DNA of 38,114 bases from Flavobacterium sandaracinum (GTDB taxonomy: Bacteria; Bacteroidota; Bacteroidia; Flavobacteriales; Flavobacteriaceae), in the NCBI RefSeq assembly GCF_004349135.1, contig NZ_SMFN01000028.1:1-38114 (forward strand), written 5' to 3'. Shown here piece by piece: positions 23,804 to 34,035 of the stretch. Each line of letters begins with the position of its first letter. Within the stretch, counting starts at the first letter, position 1. The notes beneath the pieces are model-generated. The model worked only from the letters and a program-made list of their open reading frames with translations. It was not told the DNA's origin and did not search any database. Both the position numbers and the translations under genes were made by a program.

Positions 23804-25165
23804 ATGATGAATTATTCAGAAGAAAAAAAAGAGCAACTTAATGCCGACAAGAAGCAGATGCTTATCGGTCTCCACCTCGGAAACGGTTACGGTTCGCAAC
23901 AAGGAGCGTGGCGTATGCCGGGAGTTGACCCAAAAAGTTATACGAGTTTTGATGCCCGTGTAAAACAAGCCCAGGCCGCAGAGCGTGGAAAATTTCAATT
24001 TATATTTTTGCCCGATGGTCCTGGTGCTGTTTTGGCAGATATCGCAACGGAGGCTCCTGCTTTTAATCTTGATGTGATGTTGACGCTTGCCGCAGTGGCG
24101 AGAGAAACTCAATATATTGGTCTGGTCGCTACAGGCTCCACCACTTTTAATGAACCTTTCAATCTGGCGAGACAATTCAAGGCTTTGGATGTAATGAGTC
24201 ATGGAAGAGCCGGCTGGAATGCTATCACATCAAGCGGAGAAGATGTTGCCGCCAATTATGGCAAAAGAATTCCGTCGAGCGAAGACCGTTATGGCCGTGC
24301 TCACGAAGTGATTCAGCTCATACAATCGCTCTGGGGAAGTTGGGGCAAAGATGCCTGGATTCACAATCAGGAAACCGGAGAATTTGCGAACAGAAATGAA
24401 ATTCTTCCCATTAATTTACAAGGAAAATATGTCGGTTCACGAGGTCCGCTCTACATTCCGCCTTCCGAACAGGGACAGCCCATTATTTTCCACGCAGGCG
24501 GAAGTCCCAATGCATACGAGTTGGCGGGACGTTTTGCCAATGTGGTAATTGGTGCGGCCTTTACCATTGAAGATGCAAAAGCACAACGGAATGCTTTCCG
24601 GGAATCGGCAAAAAGTCACGGTCGTAATCCTGATGAAATCAAATATATCGCCGGATTGATGACTACGATTGTAAAAGACCGACGCACCGCACTTGACAGG
24701 CGCATTCAGTTAGCCGGAGATTCTTTGGTACAAAGATTGGGTTACCTTCAACAAATGCTGGGCATCCCGTTGAATCCATCCAAAGTTGATGAACCACTTA
24801 CTAAAGCACAGCTGGATACAGCTCGTTTGTCTCGTTACGATCCGCGTTCGGCTAATGCTTTAAAAATTGCACAAGAAGGATGGAGTCTTAGAGATATTTT
24901 GGCTCACGGCGTCATCGATTATCATCCCGTAATTGTTGGTCCAGGCGTAGAAGCAGCCGACCATATGCAGGCCTGGTTTGAAGCTGGTGCAGCCGATGGA
25001 TTCTGGATTTCGCCTGATGTTAATTCAGATGGAATTGATGCTTTTGTGGATGAGGTTGTTCCGATTTTACAGGAGCGTGGAATTTTTCATCAAGATTATG
25101 AAGGAAGAACTTTAAGAGAAAATATCGGTGCACCAGAGCAGTATGGAATTGACCCACGGGTTTAA
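23804..25165 (+). CDS. FMN-dependent LLM-class monooxygenase (NtaA/SnaA/DszA family)
   Basis: 453 residues, the usual length of the family. Typical blocks include FDARVKQAQAAERGKFQFIF near the N-terminus, NLARQFKALDVMSHGRAGWN, the GEDVAANYG segment, YVGSRGPLYIPPSEQGQPII and QAGGSP-like FHAGGSPNAYELAGRFANVV. These enzymes use reduced flavin and oxygen to break down compounds such as EDTA/NTA or sulfur heterocycles; the substrate here is unknown. The two NADP-binding proteins on each side may supply reducing power or act on the product. Two tandem ATGs make the start uncertain by one residue. Confidence 0.92.
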   Translation: MMNYSEEKKEQLNADKKQMLIGLHLGNGYGSQQGAWRMPGVDPKSYTSFDARVKQAQAAERGKFQFIFLPDGPGAVLADIATEAPAFNLDVMLTLAAVARETQYIGLVATGSTTFNEPFNLARQFKALDVMSHGRAGWNAITSSGEDVAANYGKRIPSSEDRYGRAHEVIQLIQSLWGSWGKDAWIHNQETGEFANRNEILPINLQGKYVGSRGPLYIPPSEQGQPIIFHAGGSPNAYELAGRFANVVIGAAFTIEDAKAQRNAFRESAKSHGRNPDEIKYIAGLMTTIVKDRRTALDRRIQLAGDSLVQRLGYLQQMLGIPLNPSKVDEPLTKAQLDTARLSRYDPRSANALKIAQEGWSLRDILAHGVIDYHPVIVGPGVEAADHMQAWFEAGAADGFWISPDVNSDGIDAFVDEVVPILQERGIFHQDYEGRTLRENIGAPEQYGIDPRV

Positions 25166-25197
25166 TTTAAAATTAAAACAATTAAAATTTACATAAA

Positions 25198-25878
25198 ATG
25201 GAAATAGGAATCATTGGCTCCGGTAATATAGGAAGTACCCTTGCCGGATATTTAACAAAATTAGGTCACCAGGTTGCCATCGCAAACTCACGTGGACCAG
25301 AAACATTAACCGACATCGCTGAAAAAACTGGTGCAAAAGCTACCACAGCGGAACAAGCTGCAAGTGCCAAAGACTTAGTGATTATTGCCATTCCTCAAAA
25401 AGCAATGGTCAAGTTGCACATCGATATTTTATCCGCATCAAAAGCAATTGTTGTAGATGCCGGAAATTATTATCCGTCCCGTGATGGTGAAATTACGGAA
25501 ATTGCAAATGGAGCGACAGACAGCGAATGGGTTTCAAAAGTCATCGGTCATACCATCATTAAAGCGTTTAATAATATTGTTGCTCCAAGTTTAGCATCAA
25601 AAGCAACTCCTTCCGGCACTGACAACCGAATTGCATTATCCGTTGCAGGTGACAATGCAGAACAAAAACAAACTGTAATGAAACTGATTGACGAAATCGG
25701 ATTTGATGCAATTGACGGCGGCTTACTTTCTGAATCCTGGAGACAGCAACCGGGAGAACCTGCATATTGTCAGGATTTAGTTAAAGAAAATTTGAAAACC
25801 GCATTGCAACAAGCCGATATTAGTAAACGTGCTGAAAATCTTGCGGTGGCTGATGAAATGGCGAGACCGTATTTATAA
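25198..25878 (+). CDS. NADP-binding oxidoreductase, F420-NADP reductase-like (second copy)
   Basis: 226 residues with GSGNIG in IGIIGSGNIGSTLA, followed by VIIAIPQKAM, VVDAGNYYPSRDGEI, HTIIKAFNNI and SWRQQPGEPAYCQDL. Similar in order and motifs to the protein at 23043 but clearly diverged and shorter at the C-terminus. It lies 32 bp after the monooxygenase gene on the same strand. The usual label 'F420 reductase' is a family name, not proof of F420 use. Confidence 0.88.
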   Translation: MEIGIIGSGNIGSTLAGYLTKLGHQVAIANSRGPETLTDIAEKTGAKATTAEQAASAKDLVIIAIPQKAMVKLHIDILSASKAIVVDAGNYYPSRDGEITEIANGATDSEWVSKVIGHTIIKAFNNIVAPSLASKATPSGTDNRIALSVAGDNAEQKQTVMKLIDEIGFDAIDGGLLSESWRQQPGEPAYCQDLVKENLKTALQQADISKRAENLAVADEMARPYL

Positions 25879-25958
25879 AAATTATACACAAAAAAAGTAA
25901 AATAATGGAAATCATAAGCATTTGATTTATCCTAGTACGATGATTAAGGTAAAAATCG

Positions 25959-26200
25959 GTCAAACACCGCCAAACAAGTCCTTCGACTACCACTGAAATA
26001 TACCCACTATTTAACGTCTTTAAATTCACGCCCGAACATTAAAACTTAGAATAATGCAGGGAGAAGACGATTTAAGAGGGCTTGCCAAGATAATGGCTTT
26101 TATGAGGGCAGTAAGTATTCTTTTGGTACTGATGAACCTTTATTGGTTCTGCTATGTTTTCTTTCTGGAACGTGGCTGGACACTGGAAGTAATCAACAAG
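25959..26200 (+). repeat. Right copy of the mobC 5' direct repeat
   Basis: Partner of 22331-22574. It covers the native mobC leader and the first 49 codons of the intact gene. Confidence 0.9.
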
Positions 26201-28075
26201 ATATTAGGCAATTTCGACAGAACGGCGGGTTTGTTTTCGCAGAATTTATACACCAAAGTATTCGCTTTGGTTTTACTTGCTTTAAGTTGCTTTGGAACGA
26301 AAGGTGTAAAGAATGAAAAGATAACCTGGTCTAAAATCTATGTGGCTTTAGCTATTGGTTTTGTGTTGTTCTTTCTGAACTTTCCGTTATTAAAGTTACC
26401 TATAATTACTGCTACATTTCTTTATATTCTTACCACAGGTTTAGGTTATTTTGCTTTAATGGTAGCCGGGGTTTGGATGAGCCGATTGCTTCGTAATAAC
26501 CTAATGGACGATGTTTTCAATAATGAGAACGAGAGCTTTCAACAGGAAAAAAAGTTGATGGAAAACGAATATTCTGTCAATCTTCGCACAAAATTTTATT
26601 ATAAGAACAAATGGAATGACGGTTGGATAAACATCGTCAATCCTTTTAGAGCTACGATTGTTTTAGGAACGCCAGGTTCTGGTAAATCCTATGCCATCGT
26701 AAACAGTTACATCAAACAGCAGATTGAGAAAGGCTTTTCAATGTACATTTACGATTTCAAGTTTGACGACCTTTCTACCATTGCCTACAACCACTTACTG
26801 AAGCATCGGGATAAGTACAAAGTTCAACCCAAATTCTACGTCATCAACTTTGATGACCCACGCAAGAGCCACCGCTGTAATCCACTCAATCCTGATTTTA
26901 TGACGGACATTTCAGATGCTTACGAAGCGGCTTATACCATAATGTTGAACCTCAACCGAAGCTGGATACAAAAGCAAGGGGATTTTTTCGTGGAAAGCCC
27001 AATCATTCTATTGGCTGCTATTATTTGGTATCTGAAAATCTATGAAAACGGTAATTATTGTACATTCCCTCACGCTATTGAATTGCTTAATAAAAAGTAT
27101 TCGGACGTATTCACGATTTTAACTTCATATCCTGATTTGGAAAATTACTTATCGCCTTTTATGGATGCTTGGCAAGGCGGAGCACAAGACCAATTACAGG
27201 GACAAATCGCATCTGCAAAAATTCCTTTGTCAAGAATGATCTCACCGCAATTGTATTGGGTTATGACAGGAGATGATTTTTCACTGGACATCAACAACCC
27301 AAAAGAACCTAAAATTTTATGTGTTGGTAATAATCCCGACCGTCAAAATATTTATTCCGCAGCACTAGGCTTATACAATTCAAGAATTGTGAAACTAATT
27401 AATAAAAAGGGACAACTTAAAAGTTCAGTCATCATTGATGAATTGCCTACCATCTACTTTCGTGGACTGGATAATCTGATTGCTACTGCCAGAAGTAATA
27501 AGGTAGCTGTTTGTTTGGGATTTCAGGATTATTCGCAATTAACCCGTGATTATGGAGACAAGGAAAGCAAGGTTATTCAAAATACGGTAGGTAATATTTT
27601 TAGTGGTCAGGTTGTCGGAGAAACGGCAAAAAGCCTTTCGGAACGTTTTGGTAAGGTGTTGCAGAAAAGGCAGAGTTTGTCAATCAACCGTAATGATACG
27701 TCGACATCCATTTCCACACAACTGGACAGCCTCATTCCTGCATCCAAAATTTCTACATTGACCCAAGGTGTTTTTGTAGGGGCTGTATCAGACAATTTTG
27801 ATGAACGTATCGAACAGAAAATCTTCCATGCTGAAATTGTTGTGGACAATGATAAAGTAGCTGCTGAAACCAAATACTATCAAAAAATACCGGAAATACT
27901 ATCTTTCGTAAACGAAGCAGGAGAAGATATGATGAAGCAGGAAATCGAAGCTAATTACAGACAGATAAAATTGGATATTAATCAGGTTATTGAAACTGAA
28001 TTGGAGCGTATTAAAAATGATCCTGATTTACAACATTTAGTGCAAAAGGATAATACAAAAAAAAGCAGTCAATAA
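26054..28075 (+). CDS. mobC: MobC, VirD4-type coupling protein
   Basis: 673 residues. Four N-terminal membrane segments (about 14-37, 66-84, 95-112, 118-142) precede the ATPase domain with Walker A GTPGSGKS (205-212), Walker B-like SVIIDELPTIYF (~457-468) and LGFQDYSQL. This is the type IV coupling protein that brings the MobB-DNA complex to the TraG/VirB4 channel; the CTnDOT name is MobC, although databases often write 'TraG family'. The reading frame is intact despite the neighbouring 5' duplication. The C-terminus is convergent with the helicase gene, 26 bp away. Confidence 0.93.
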   Translation: MQGEDDLRGLAKIMAFMRAVSILLVLMNLYWFCYVFFLERGWTLEVINKILGNFDRTAGLFSQNLYTKVFALVLLALSCFGTKGVKNEKITWSKIYVALAIGFVLFFLNFPLLKLPIITATFLYILTTGLGYFALMVAGVWMSRLLRNNLMDDVFNNENESFQQEKKLMENEYSVNLRTKFYYKNKWNDGWINIVNPFRATIVLGTPGSGKSYAIVNSYIKQQIEKGFSMYIYDFKFDDLSTIAYNHLLKHRDKYKVQPKFYVINFDDPRKSHRCNPLNPDFMTDISDAYEAAYTIMLNLNRSWIQKQGDFFVESPIILLAAIIWYLKIYENGNYCTFPHAIELLNKKYSDVFTILTSYPDLENYLSPFMDAWQGGAQDQLQGQIASAKIPLSRMISPQLYWVMTGDDFSLDINNPKEPKILCVGNNPDRQNIYSAALGLYNSRIVKLINKKGQLKSSVIIDELPTIYFRGLDNLIATARSNKVAVCLGFQDYSQLTRDYGDKESKVIQNTVGNIFSGQVVGETAKSLSERFGKVLQKRQSLSINRNDTSTSISTQLDSLIPASKISTLTQGVFVGAVSDNFDERIEQKIFHAEIVVDNDKVAAETKYYQKIPEILSFVNEAGEDMMKQEIEANYRQIKLDINQVIETELERIKNDPDLQHLVQKDNTKKSSQ

Positions 28076-28101
28076 TTGCAAATTCTTAATTTGTTCCTGA
28101 T

Positions 28102-31100
28102 TTAGATTGCTTTTAAACGCACAGAAGATCTTTCCTGAACATCATCCATTTTAATTGTTTCTCCTTGCTCTTTATGTTCTGGAGCAATAGATAATTGGAT
28201 TTTCCTGTCAATGGCCGCGAGTTCAGTTTTTAGTTCACTCAACCTGCTTTCCTTTGTCCACGTACCATTGACAACTTCCTGAAGTACAGGCAGGTCTTTT
28301 CGTAGTTCGGCAATTTTCTTTTGTTCCTGTTCGATATAGCCGGGTATTTTTTCCAAAGCATTAAGGAAGTTCATTGACGCAAGCTTTTCATCATTAGCAA
28401 TCAAGCCATTATTGTAGGTGTATTTTATGTTGCCTTCACCCTGTACCAAAAAACGATTGACACTAATATCAACACCCTCTTTTTCGGACATTTCGGTTTT
28501 AACCAACAATGCAAACCCATATAGGCTGCCTATTTCTTCATATTGACCACCAGTACGAGCTTTATCGGCAATCTGGTTAAGCTTGGTTCCAATCTGTTTC
28601 ATATCTGCATTAGGTGATAATCCATCAAGCTGCACAGGATTCAGTATCGTACCGTCCTGTCGTTTTTGTAAGCGTTGTTCCAGATTTCCCCTATCAAGGC
28701 TCATTCGTTCCAATCGTGACTCGGCAGACTCCAGTGTAGCGGAAATATCCTCAAGTTTGTATTTGGAGCTGAACTTGGAACGGTTGAATGCCTGCTTCTC
28801 ACTTTCCAATCCGGCGACCTGTTTCTCCAGTTTTGCTTTTTCCAAAAGGTCGGTATTCCCCGAAAGAATAGCTACATATTCCGAAAAGTTCATCCCCGAT
28901 TTTTCATCCATGCTTCCCTCGTCAATGGTCCGCTTTCCGAGATTGTTGGTTTTAAGCTGGTCAATAAAAAGCTGTTTATTGTATAGCAGATTAAACTTAT
29001 AGCTGTCCAGCGATTTTTCGACTGCATAGATAATTACATCCACCTTGTTATCGGCGAAAAATTTGGCGATTTCATTGCCTTTTCGGACAGCCCTTCCGTC
29101 ACGTTGGGCAAGATCGCTTGGTCGCCACGGCGTATCCAAATGATGAACGACAACGGCTCTTTTCTGTGCATTTACACCAGTTCCCAACATGCTGGTAGAA
29201 CCGAACAGTACACGGATTTTTCCCTCATTCATACCATTGATAAGTTCCTTACGCTGCTTATCATTTTTAGCTTCCTGTATAAAACGTACTTCATGTGCTG
29301 GGATACGGTGGTCCTCTACGAGCTTTCGCTTGATCTCCCCATATACATTCCATTCTCCTGGCTTGTAAGTGCCTAAATCTGAAAAGACAAACTGCGTTCC
29401 TCTCTGCGCATGGAATTTTTGGTAGTATTTAGCTATGTTGGCAGCACAATGGGAAGCTTTGCTATCGGGATGGTCATCGTATTTTCCGTTTACCATCCGC
29501 ATATCGAGCGACATCTTACGGGCATAATCTGTAGCAATCAACATCTTTGCTTTTTCTTCCCGATCTGTCAGCGGAGGTCTCCCTAATAAGATCGCATTAC
29601 CTGATTTTGCAAACTCCATCAATTTCTGGATGAATACTTCCTGATCCGGTGTAGGCGGTATATTATAGAGCACCTCGTTCTTTTCCGGACGATCTATACC
29701 AATATCCTTAGCGGTTCTGTAATCTGTGATTTCCGAATAAAACTGTGCCAGTTCAGGCACTTTGATAAAGTAACGAAAGCGCTCTTTTGAAACGATATTA
29801 TTCGCTACTGAAAACTCATAATCAGTTGTTTTCCTTGCATATATAGCTGCCCAAGCATCAAAACAATTGATACCCTGTTTTTCCATTGCTCTTGGACGCA
29901 GATATTTGAACAATAGATATAGCTCGGTTAAAGAATTGCTGATAGTTGTTCCCGAAAGAAACGTAGCGCCCATATCTCCTTGTATGCGATCCTGAATGGT
30001 GCGGATGGCAAAAAGCAGATTCATAGCCTTTTGACTTCCCATCATATTGCCCAAACCTGCAACCCGGTCATGGCGGGTATTGAACATCAGATTTTTGAAC
30101 TGGTGGCTTTCATCAACAAATAAGTGGTCGATACCCATCATCTTAAAGTCCACTACATCATCTTTTCGGTTTTCGATGTCGTGTTCCAATGTTTTCAACC
30201 TAACTTCAAGATTCTGTTTCCTAATGACTACACCTTTGAGCATTCCTCTTGAAATCTCCTTGCCTTGGGCTTCTAAAGCGGCAAGATTATCTCCCACGCT
30301 GTTGAGTTCGACTTGTAGGATTTCCTTTTGCATTTCTGGTGACTGGGGTATCATGCCAAACTGATCATGGGTCAATATCACGCAATCCCAATCGTTGTTT
30401 TTAATATCTCCGAAAATCCGTTGCCTTTTCTGTGGGGTAAAATCTTCTTTACCAGGATACATAATTTTAGCGTGTGGGTAGGCTTCGCGGTACGTTTCTG
30501 CAATCTCATGAACATTGGCTTTCAATCCTATTATCATAGGTTTGTGTACCATTCCCAAACGTTTCATTTCCTGTGCTGCCGTACACATCACCAATGTCTT
30601 TCCTGCTCCAACTTCGTGGTCACAAATGGCACCATTGTTCAGCTTGATCATCCATACAGTATCTTTTTGGCTTGAATACAGGTCATTAATACCTAAGCCT
30701 TTTCTGTCCAGTCCGGGAAATTCCTGATGACTTCCGTCGTATTGCGGTCGTACAAAACAGTTAAAGGTATCGTTATATTGATTGGTTAGTCTTTTTTTAA
30801 ACTCATCATTTTGGGCGTGAAGCCATTCGGTAAATGCTGTACGCATTTCATCAATCTTGGTATTCGCCATCTGTATGGCTTCCATATCCCGTACCTTGAT
30901 CTCCTTATCATCAATTATGACCTTTTTAGTAATATCAGGAGTGGTGTTAACTAATGCATTTTTCAGCAGAGCAATCCCGTCAAATGTTCGACTTTCAGAC
31001 TTGACAGCATATTTATCCCATATGTGTACATTTTTCTGGTCGCATTTTATAGAAAAGTCATCGGAAGTTTCAGAATATTGAATACGCACCTCTGTGTCGA

Positions 31101-33480
31101 AAAGATGAGAAGCGAAGCGCGCATAGATTCCAGTCGGTATCCAGCGTTCACCAAGATTGAAATCCAGCTCTTCAAATTCAATTCGCCTTGGACGAGCTTC
31201 TTCTAAAGACGTAAGGCTTTGTTTGGCCTGCCTATCATCGGGATTGCTTTCGAGATATGTTTTTACTGCAATGACTTTCTCCACTACATTACCAGCTACC
31301 CATCTTTCAGCTATTTCATATTCCTTTTCCAAAGGATTGTAAAAAATACGCCCGTGTAATGCCTCATTCAAATTGTCGGATAGCATACCGCTGATTTTGG
31401 ACATATAACCCAGATCAACTCTGCCGTATTTGTTCAGCGATGCAGCTAATGCTTCATCAGGATTATCAGCAGTCAATGTGGTAATGGAGAAGCTTACAGG
31501 ACGGTGGAAGATATCTGCCTTATGTACTACACCACCCACCACCCGTTCCAAATAAGGGATTTCCTTACCTGAACTGTCTGTTTTGATGAGCTTGATATTA
31601 GCGGCACTGTTTAGATTTCCATACTTCTTGACAAAAGTATCGTATAAAATATTGAGATTTTCCCGTTCTTTTTTATGTTCAATTTGCAGTTCAGCTTCCT
31701 TATGATATAAATCGAGATAGCCATCCCGTACAGAAATATAGGCTTCAGCCCTTGCTTTCTGCAAGGACGATAATTGCAAAGGATGAAACATTACCTGCTT
31801 CTTATCACTTTCAAAGTCTTTGAGATAACCTACCCAGCCGTTATCCAATGCAAGGCTATCGTTACGATGAAAAGACTGTATTCCCTTGGTATAAATTGCA
31901 GGTTCGGGAATAGTGTCCTCTGCGGTAATCTTTTCGATCACACCATTTCTGTTCACTACTGAAAACAAATCACCAATGACTTCCTGCGCATTTCTTTCAC
32001 TTGGAGTATTATTTACTGGAGAAATAGGAATAGGAGGTTGCTGCATCAAACCGCTGAACAGGTTTCCCTGATATCCGCTCACAGTTCTTTTTCTTTTGAC
32101 TGGTTGTTTTGTTGTTGCAATTGCTTTAACAGGAGTGGCAACAGCAGCCAGTTCTTCTGAATTTTCAAAGAGATCAAAAATGCTCAGTTGCCTTTCCTCT
32201 TTTACAATGTCCTTATTTGTTGTTGAAGCAGATAAATTCTGTGTTTCCAATGTAATGGTTACAGGTCCGGAAACGGGAGGTGTAACCGTTGGTTTTATCG
32301 GAATTTGTACGACAGACGAATCGTTCCGTTCACCTTTATACAAGCCAATATCAAGATGTTTTCTAAAATCCTCCGATAGCATTTGTTTCAGGTCTTTGGC
32401 AATTCCCTCCACACCGTTCGTGTGCGTATAGATAAATGTAGGTTGTCCGTAAGGATCAGTGCCAAGCACACGTGTAGTATGGACAATCCTTACGTTATCC
32501 TGAAACAAGGCATTGTTTGGTTTATTGTATTCCGCTATTTCGCTTTGACAAAACAGTTCTTCCGCTTGGGTCAAACTTTTCTTTGCAGAATTTTTTTGCA
32601 GGATTATCAAATCGCTACCGACTTCCGTACCGGCATAGTCCGTAAACAGGTTGTTTGGCAATCGAACTGCTGAAACCAGATTATTATCCTTCATCAATGC
32701 CCTACGAATGGTTTCGTTCTTAGGGCTATTCAGTACACCCTGTGAAGTGATAAAAGCCAGTATACCGCCCTCACGAAGCATATCGGCTCCTTTCAGGAAA
32801 AAGTAATTGTGTATGCTTCGGGTAGCCTGTACTTTTGTGGTGTCACTGCTTCTGGAGTAGGACAGATCAAAAATGGAAGTATCACCGAAAGGTATATTGC
32901 TGGCTACTAGATCGTAGCTGTTTTGTTCTCTTTCGGGTATTTCTTCAAAACCGTTTATTCGGACAGCACTGTCAGGATAGAGCTGCTCTAAAATTTTACC
33001 TGTAATCAGATCCTTTTCATAAGCGGTGATCTGAGGTGAGTCACCATCGGCAAAAGATTGTATAAAAGAGCCGATACCGGCAGAAGGTTCTAGAAATTTT
33101 CGGATGTTTATACCGTTTTCTTTTAAGGGAGCAGAAATAGCATCAATAACCAAAGGCGGGGTGTAAAATGCAGTCAGTACAGAACTCCGCATACTGTCCA
33201 CATACCTTTGGTATTGCTTCTCGTCAGTTGCATTTTCTTTTAGAAGTTGATGGAGTTCTTGTGTAAGTGGAAAAAGTATGTGTTCGGTCTTTCTCCATTG
33301 GTTGATATCTATCGAGTTTTGAATAGGATTCAACACGAATTTAAGACCGCCAAATCCGCTGTATTGCATCATTAGCAGTCTTTCCCCTATCGTGGCTTTC
33401 CGTTTCTCCCTTTCCAGTTTAAAAGCAATTCGTAAGGCATCAATATTCCTTTGGAGATGTTGACGTTTACTGAAGCCCAT
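28102..33480 (-). CDS. Large N6-methylase/SNF2-like helicase fusion protein
   Basis: 1792 residues. N-terminal adenine-methyltransferase-like domain: SAM-binding EPSAGIGSF (131-139) and catalytic-type NIPFGD (195-200, in place of NPPY/F). Central and C-terminal parts: superfamily 2 helicase with Walker A EVGAGKT (~955-961), DESH box (~1122-1125), motif III SGTTISNSL and motif VI QRDGRAVRKGN (~1453-1463), then a long coiled-coil tail (about 1530-1600 and 1690-1770). Proteins of this design are common in Bacteroidota ICEs, phages and plasmids; a role in protecting or remodelling transferred DNA is plausible but unproven. The start overlaps the DUF1896 gene by 14 bp. Confidence 0.88.
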   Translation of the reverse strand: MGFSKRQHLQRNIDALRIAFKLEREKRKATIGERLLMMQYSGFGGLKFVLNPIQNSIDINQWRKTEHILFPLTQELHQLLKENATDEKQYQRYVDSMRSSVLTAFYTPPLVIDAISAPLKENGINIRKFLEPSAGIGSFIQSFADGDSPQITAYEKDLITGKILEQLYPDSAVRINGFEEIPEREQNSYDLVASNIPFGDTSIFDLSYSRSSDTTKVQATRSIHNYFFLKGADMLREGGILAFITSQGVLNSPKNETIRRALMKDNNLVSAVRLPNNLFTDYAGTEVGSDLIILQKNSAKKSLTQAEELFCQSEIAEYNKPNNALFQDNVRIVHTTRVLGTDPYGQPTFIYTHTNGVEGIAKDLKQMLSEDFRKHLDIGLYKGERNDSSVVQIPIKPTVTPPVSGPVTITLETQNLSASTTNKDIVKEERQLSIFDLFENSEELAAVATPVKAIATTKQPVKRKRTVSGYQGNLFSGLMQQPPIPISPVNNTPSERNAQEVIGDLFSVVNRNGVIEKITAEDTIPEPAIYTKGIQSFHRNDSLALDNGWVGYLKDFESDKKQVMFHPLQLSSLQKARAEAYISVRDGYLDLYHKEAELQIEHKKERENLNILYDTFVKKYGNLNSAANIKLIKTDSSGKEIPYLERVVGGVVHKADIFHRPVSFSITTLTADNPDEALAASLNKYGRVDLGYMSKISGMLSDNLNEALHGRIFYNPLEKEYEIAERWVAGNVVEKVIAVKTYLESNPDDRQAKQSLTSLEEARPRRIEFEELDFNLGERWIPTGIYARFASHLFDTEVRIQYSETSDDFSIKCDQKNVHIWDKYAVKSESRTFDGIALLKNALVNTTPDITKKVIIDDKEIKVRDMEAIQMANTKIDEMRTAFTEWLHAQNDEFKKRLTNQYNDTFNCFVRPQYDGSHQEFPGLDRKGLGINDLYSSQKDTVWMIKLNNGAICDHEVGAGKTLVMCTAAQEMKRLGMVHKPMIIGLKANVHEIAETYREAYPHAKIMYPGKEDFTPQKRQRIFGDIKNNDWDCVILTHDQFGMIPQSPEMQKEILQVELNSVGDNLAALEAQGKEISRGMLKGVVIRKQNLEVRLKTLEHDIENRKDDVVDFKMMGIDHLFVDESHQFKNLMFNTRHDRVAGLGNMMGSQKAMNLLFAIRTIQDRIQGDMGATFLSGTTISNSLTELYLLFKYLRPRAMEKQGINCFDAWAAIYARKTTDYEFSVANNIVSKERFRYFIKVPELAQFYSEITDYRTAKDIGIDRPEKNEVLYNIPPTPDQEVFIQKLMEFAKSGNAILLGRPPLTDREEKAKMLIATDYARKMSLDMRMVNGKYDDHPDSKASHCAANIAKYYQKFHAQRGTQFVFSDLGTYKPGEWNVYGEIKRKLVEDHRIPAHEVRFIQEAKNDKQRKELINGMNEGKIRVLFGSTSMLGTGVNAQKRAVVVHHLDTPWRPSDLAQRDGRAVRKGNEIAKFFADNKVDVIIYAVEKSLDSYKFNLLYNKQLFIDQLKTNNLGKRTIDEGSMDEKSGMNFSEYVAILSGNTDLLEKAKLEKQVAGLESEKQAFNRSKFSSKYKLEDISATLESAESRLERMSLDRGNLEQRLQKRQDGTILNPVQLDGLSPNADMKQIGTKLNQIADKARTGGQYEEIGSLYGFALLVKTEMSEKEGVDISVNRFLVQGEGNIKYTYNNGLIANDEKLASMNFLNALEKIPGYIEQEQKKIAELRKDLPVLQEVVNGTWTKESRLSELKTELAAIDRKIQLSIAPEHKEQGETIKMDDVQERSSVRLKAI

Positions 33481-33904
33481 TTTCTTCTATCCAAATGGCT
33501 ATAGTTCCAGTCAGTTCGGTATAGAGCAGTTCAAACTCCGAAGAATAGGCAAAGTCATCCTCCAATTTGTAGTTTATAAAAACAGGCTCGCAAACAGGCA
33601 ACATCTTGAAGGCGAAATGTCGTAGTTCTTCGTCTGCCATTTTAGTATCAAACTCATTGCAAACCACCTGAAAAACGGTATCAAATCTTGAGAAGTACAA
33701 TCCTTCAAATAAAACATAATCAGCAATATGATGGCATTGACTGACGGGGTTTCCTGCCCGAAATGCTCCTTCATAAGCATTGGAAGCCCAACTTGAACGC
33801 TGGTCAATAAATTTAACATCATACGCTTTTTCGGGAAAGCTTGTAGTCAACAATTCTTGTAGTCGTAACCTAAAAAACGATAGGTCTTTTTGCTGTGTAT
33901 CCAT
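33467..33904 (-). CDS. DUF1896 protein
   Basis: 145 residues, soluble. It begins MDTQQKDLSFFRLRLQELL and carries the RSSWASNAYEGAFRAGNPV block and the acidic LYTELTGTIAIWIEENGL C-terminus of DUF1896, a family restricted to Bacteroidota mobile elements. It is the first gene of the operon with the methylase/helicase protein and overlaps it by 14 bp, so the two probably act together. The function is unknown. Confidence 0.85.
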   Translation of the reverse strand: MDTQQKDLSFFRLRLQELLTTSFPEKAYDVKFIDQRSSWASNAYEGAFRAGNPVSQCHHIADYVLFEGLYFSRFDTVFQVVCNEFDTKMADEELRHFAFKMLPVCEPVFINYKLEDDFAYSSEFELLYTELTGTIAIWIEENGLQ

Positions 33905-33963
33905 ACTATATTTTGTTTATGTTTTGCTTAATGGATAAAATTAAGGAATCAGTCAGTTCAGCT

Positions 33964-34014
33964 GTCAAAGTGGAACAACTTGACTCTGAGAGGAAGAGTT
34001 TGCATAAACAAACT
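33964..34014. promoter_or_regulatory. Two dyads upstream of the ParB-like/HEPN gene pair
   Basis: GTCAAAGT (33964-33971) with ACTTGAC (33978-33984), one bulged base; and AGTTTG (33997-34002) with CAAACT (34009-34014), perfect, loop CATAAA. They lie between the divergent DUF1896 and ParB-like genes and could be operators. Regulator unknown. Confidence 0.4.
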
Positions 34015-34035
34015 AAAAACCAAGGATTTAATTTG

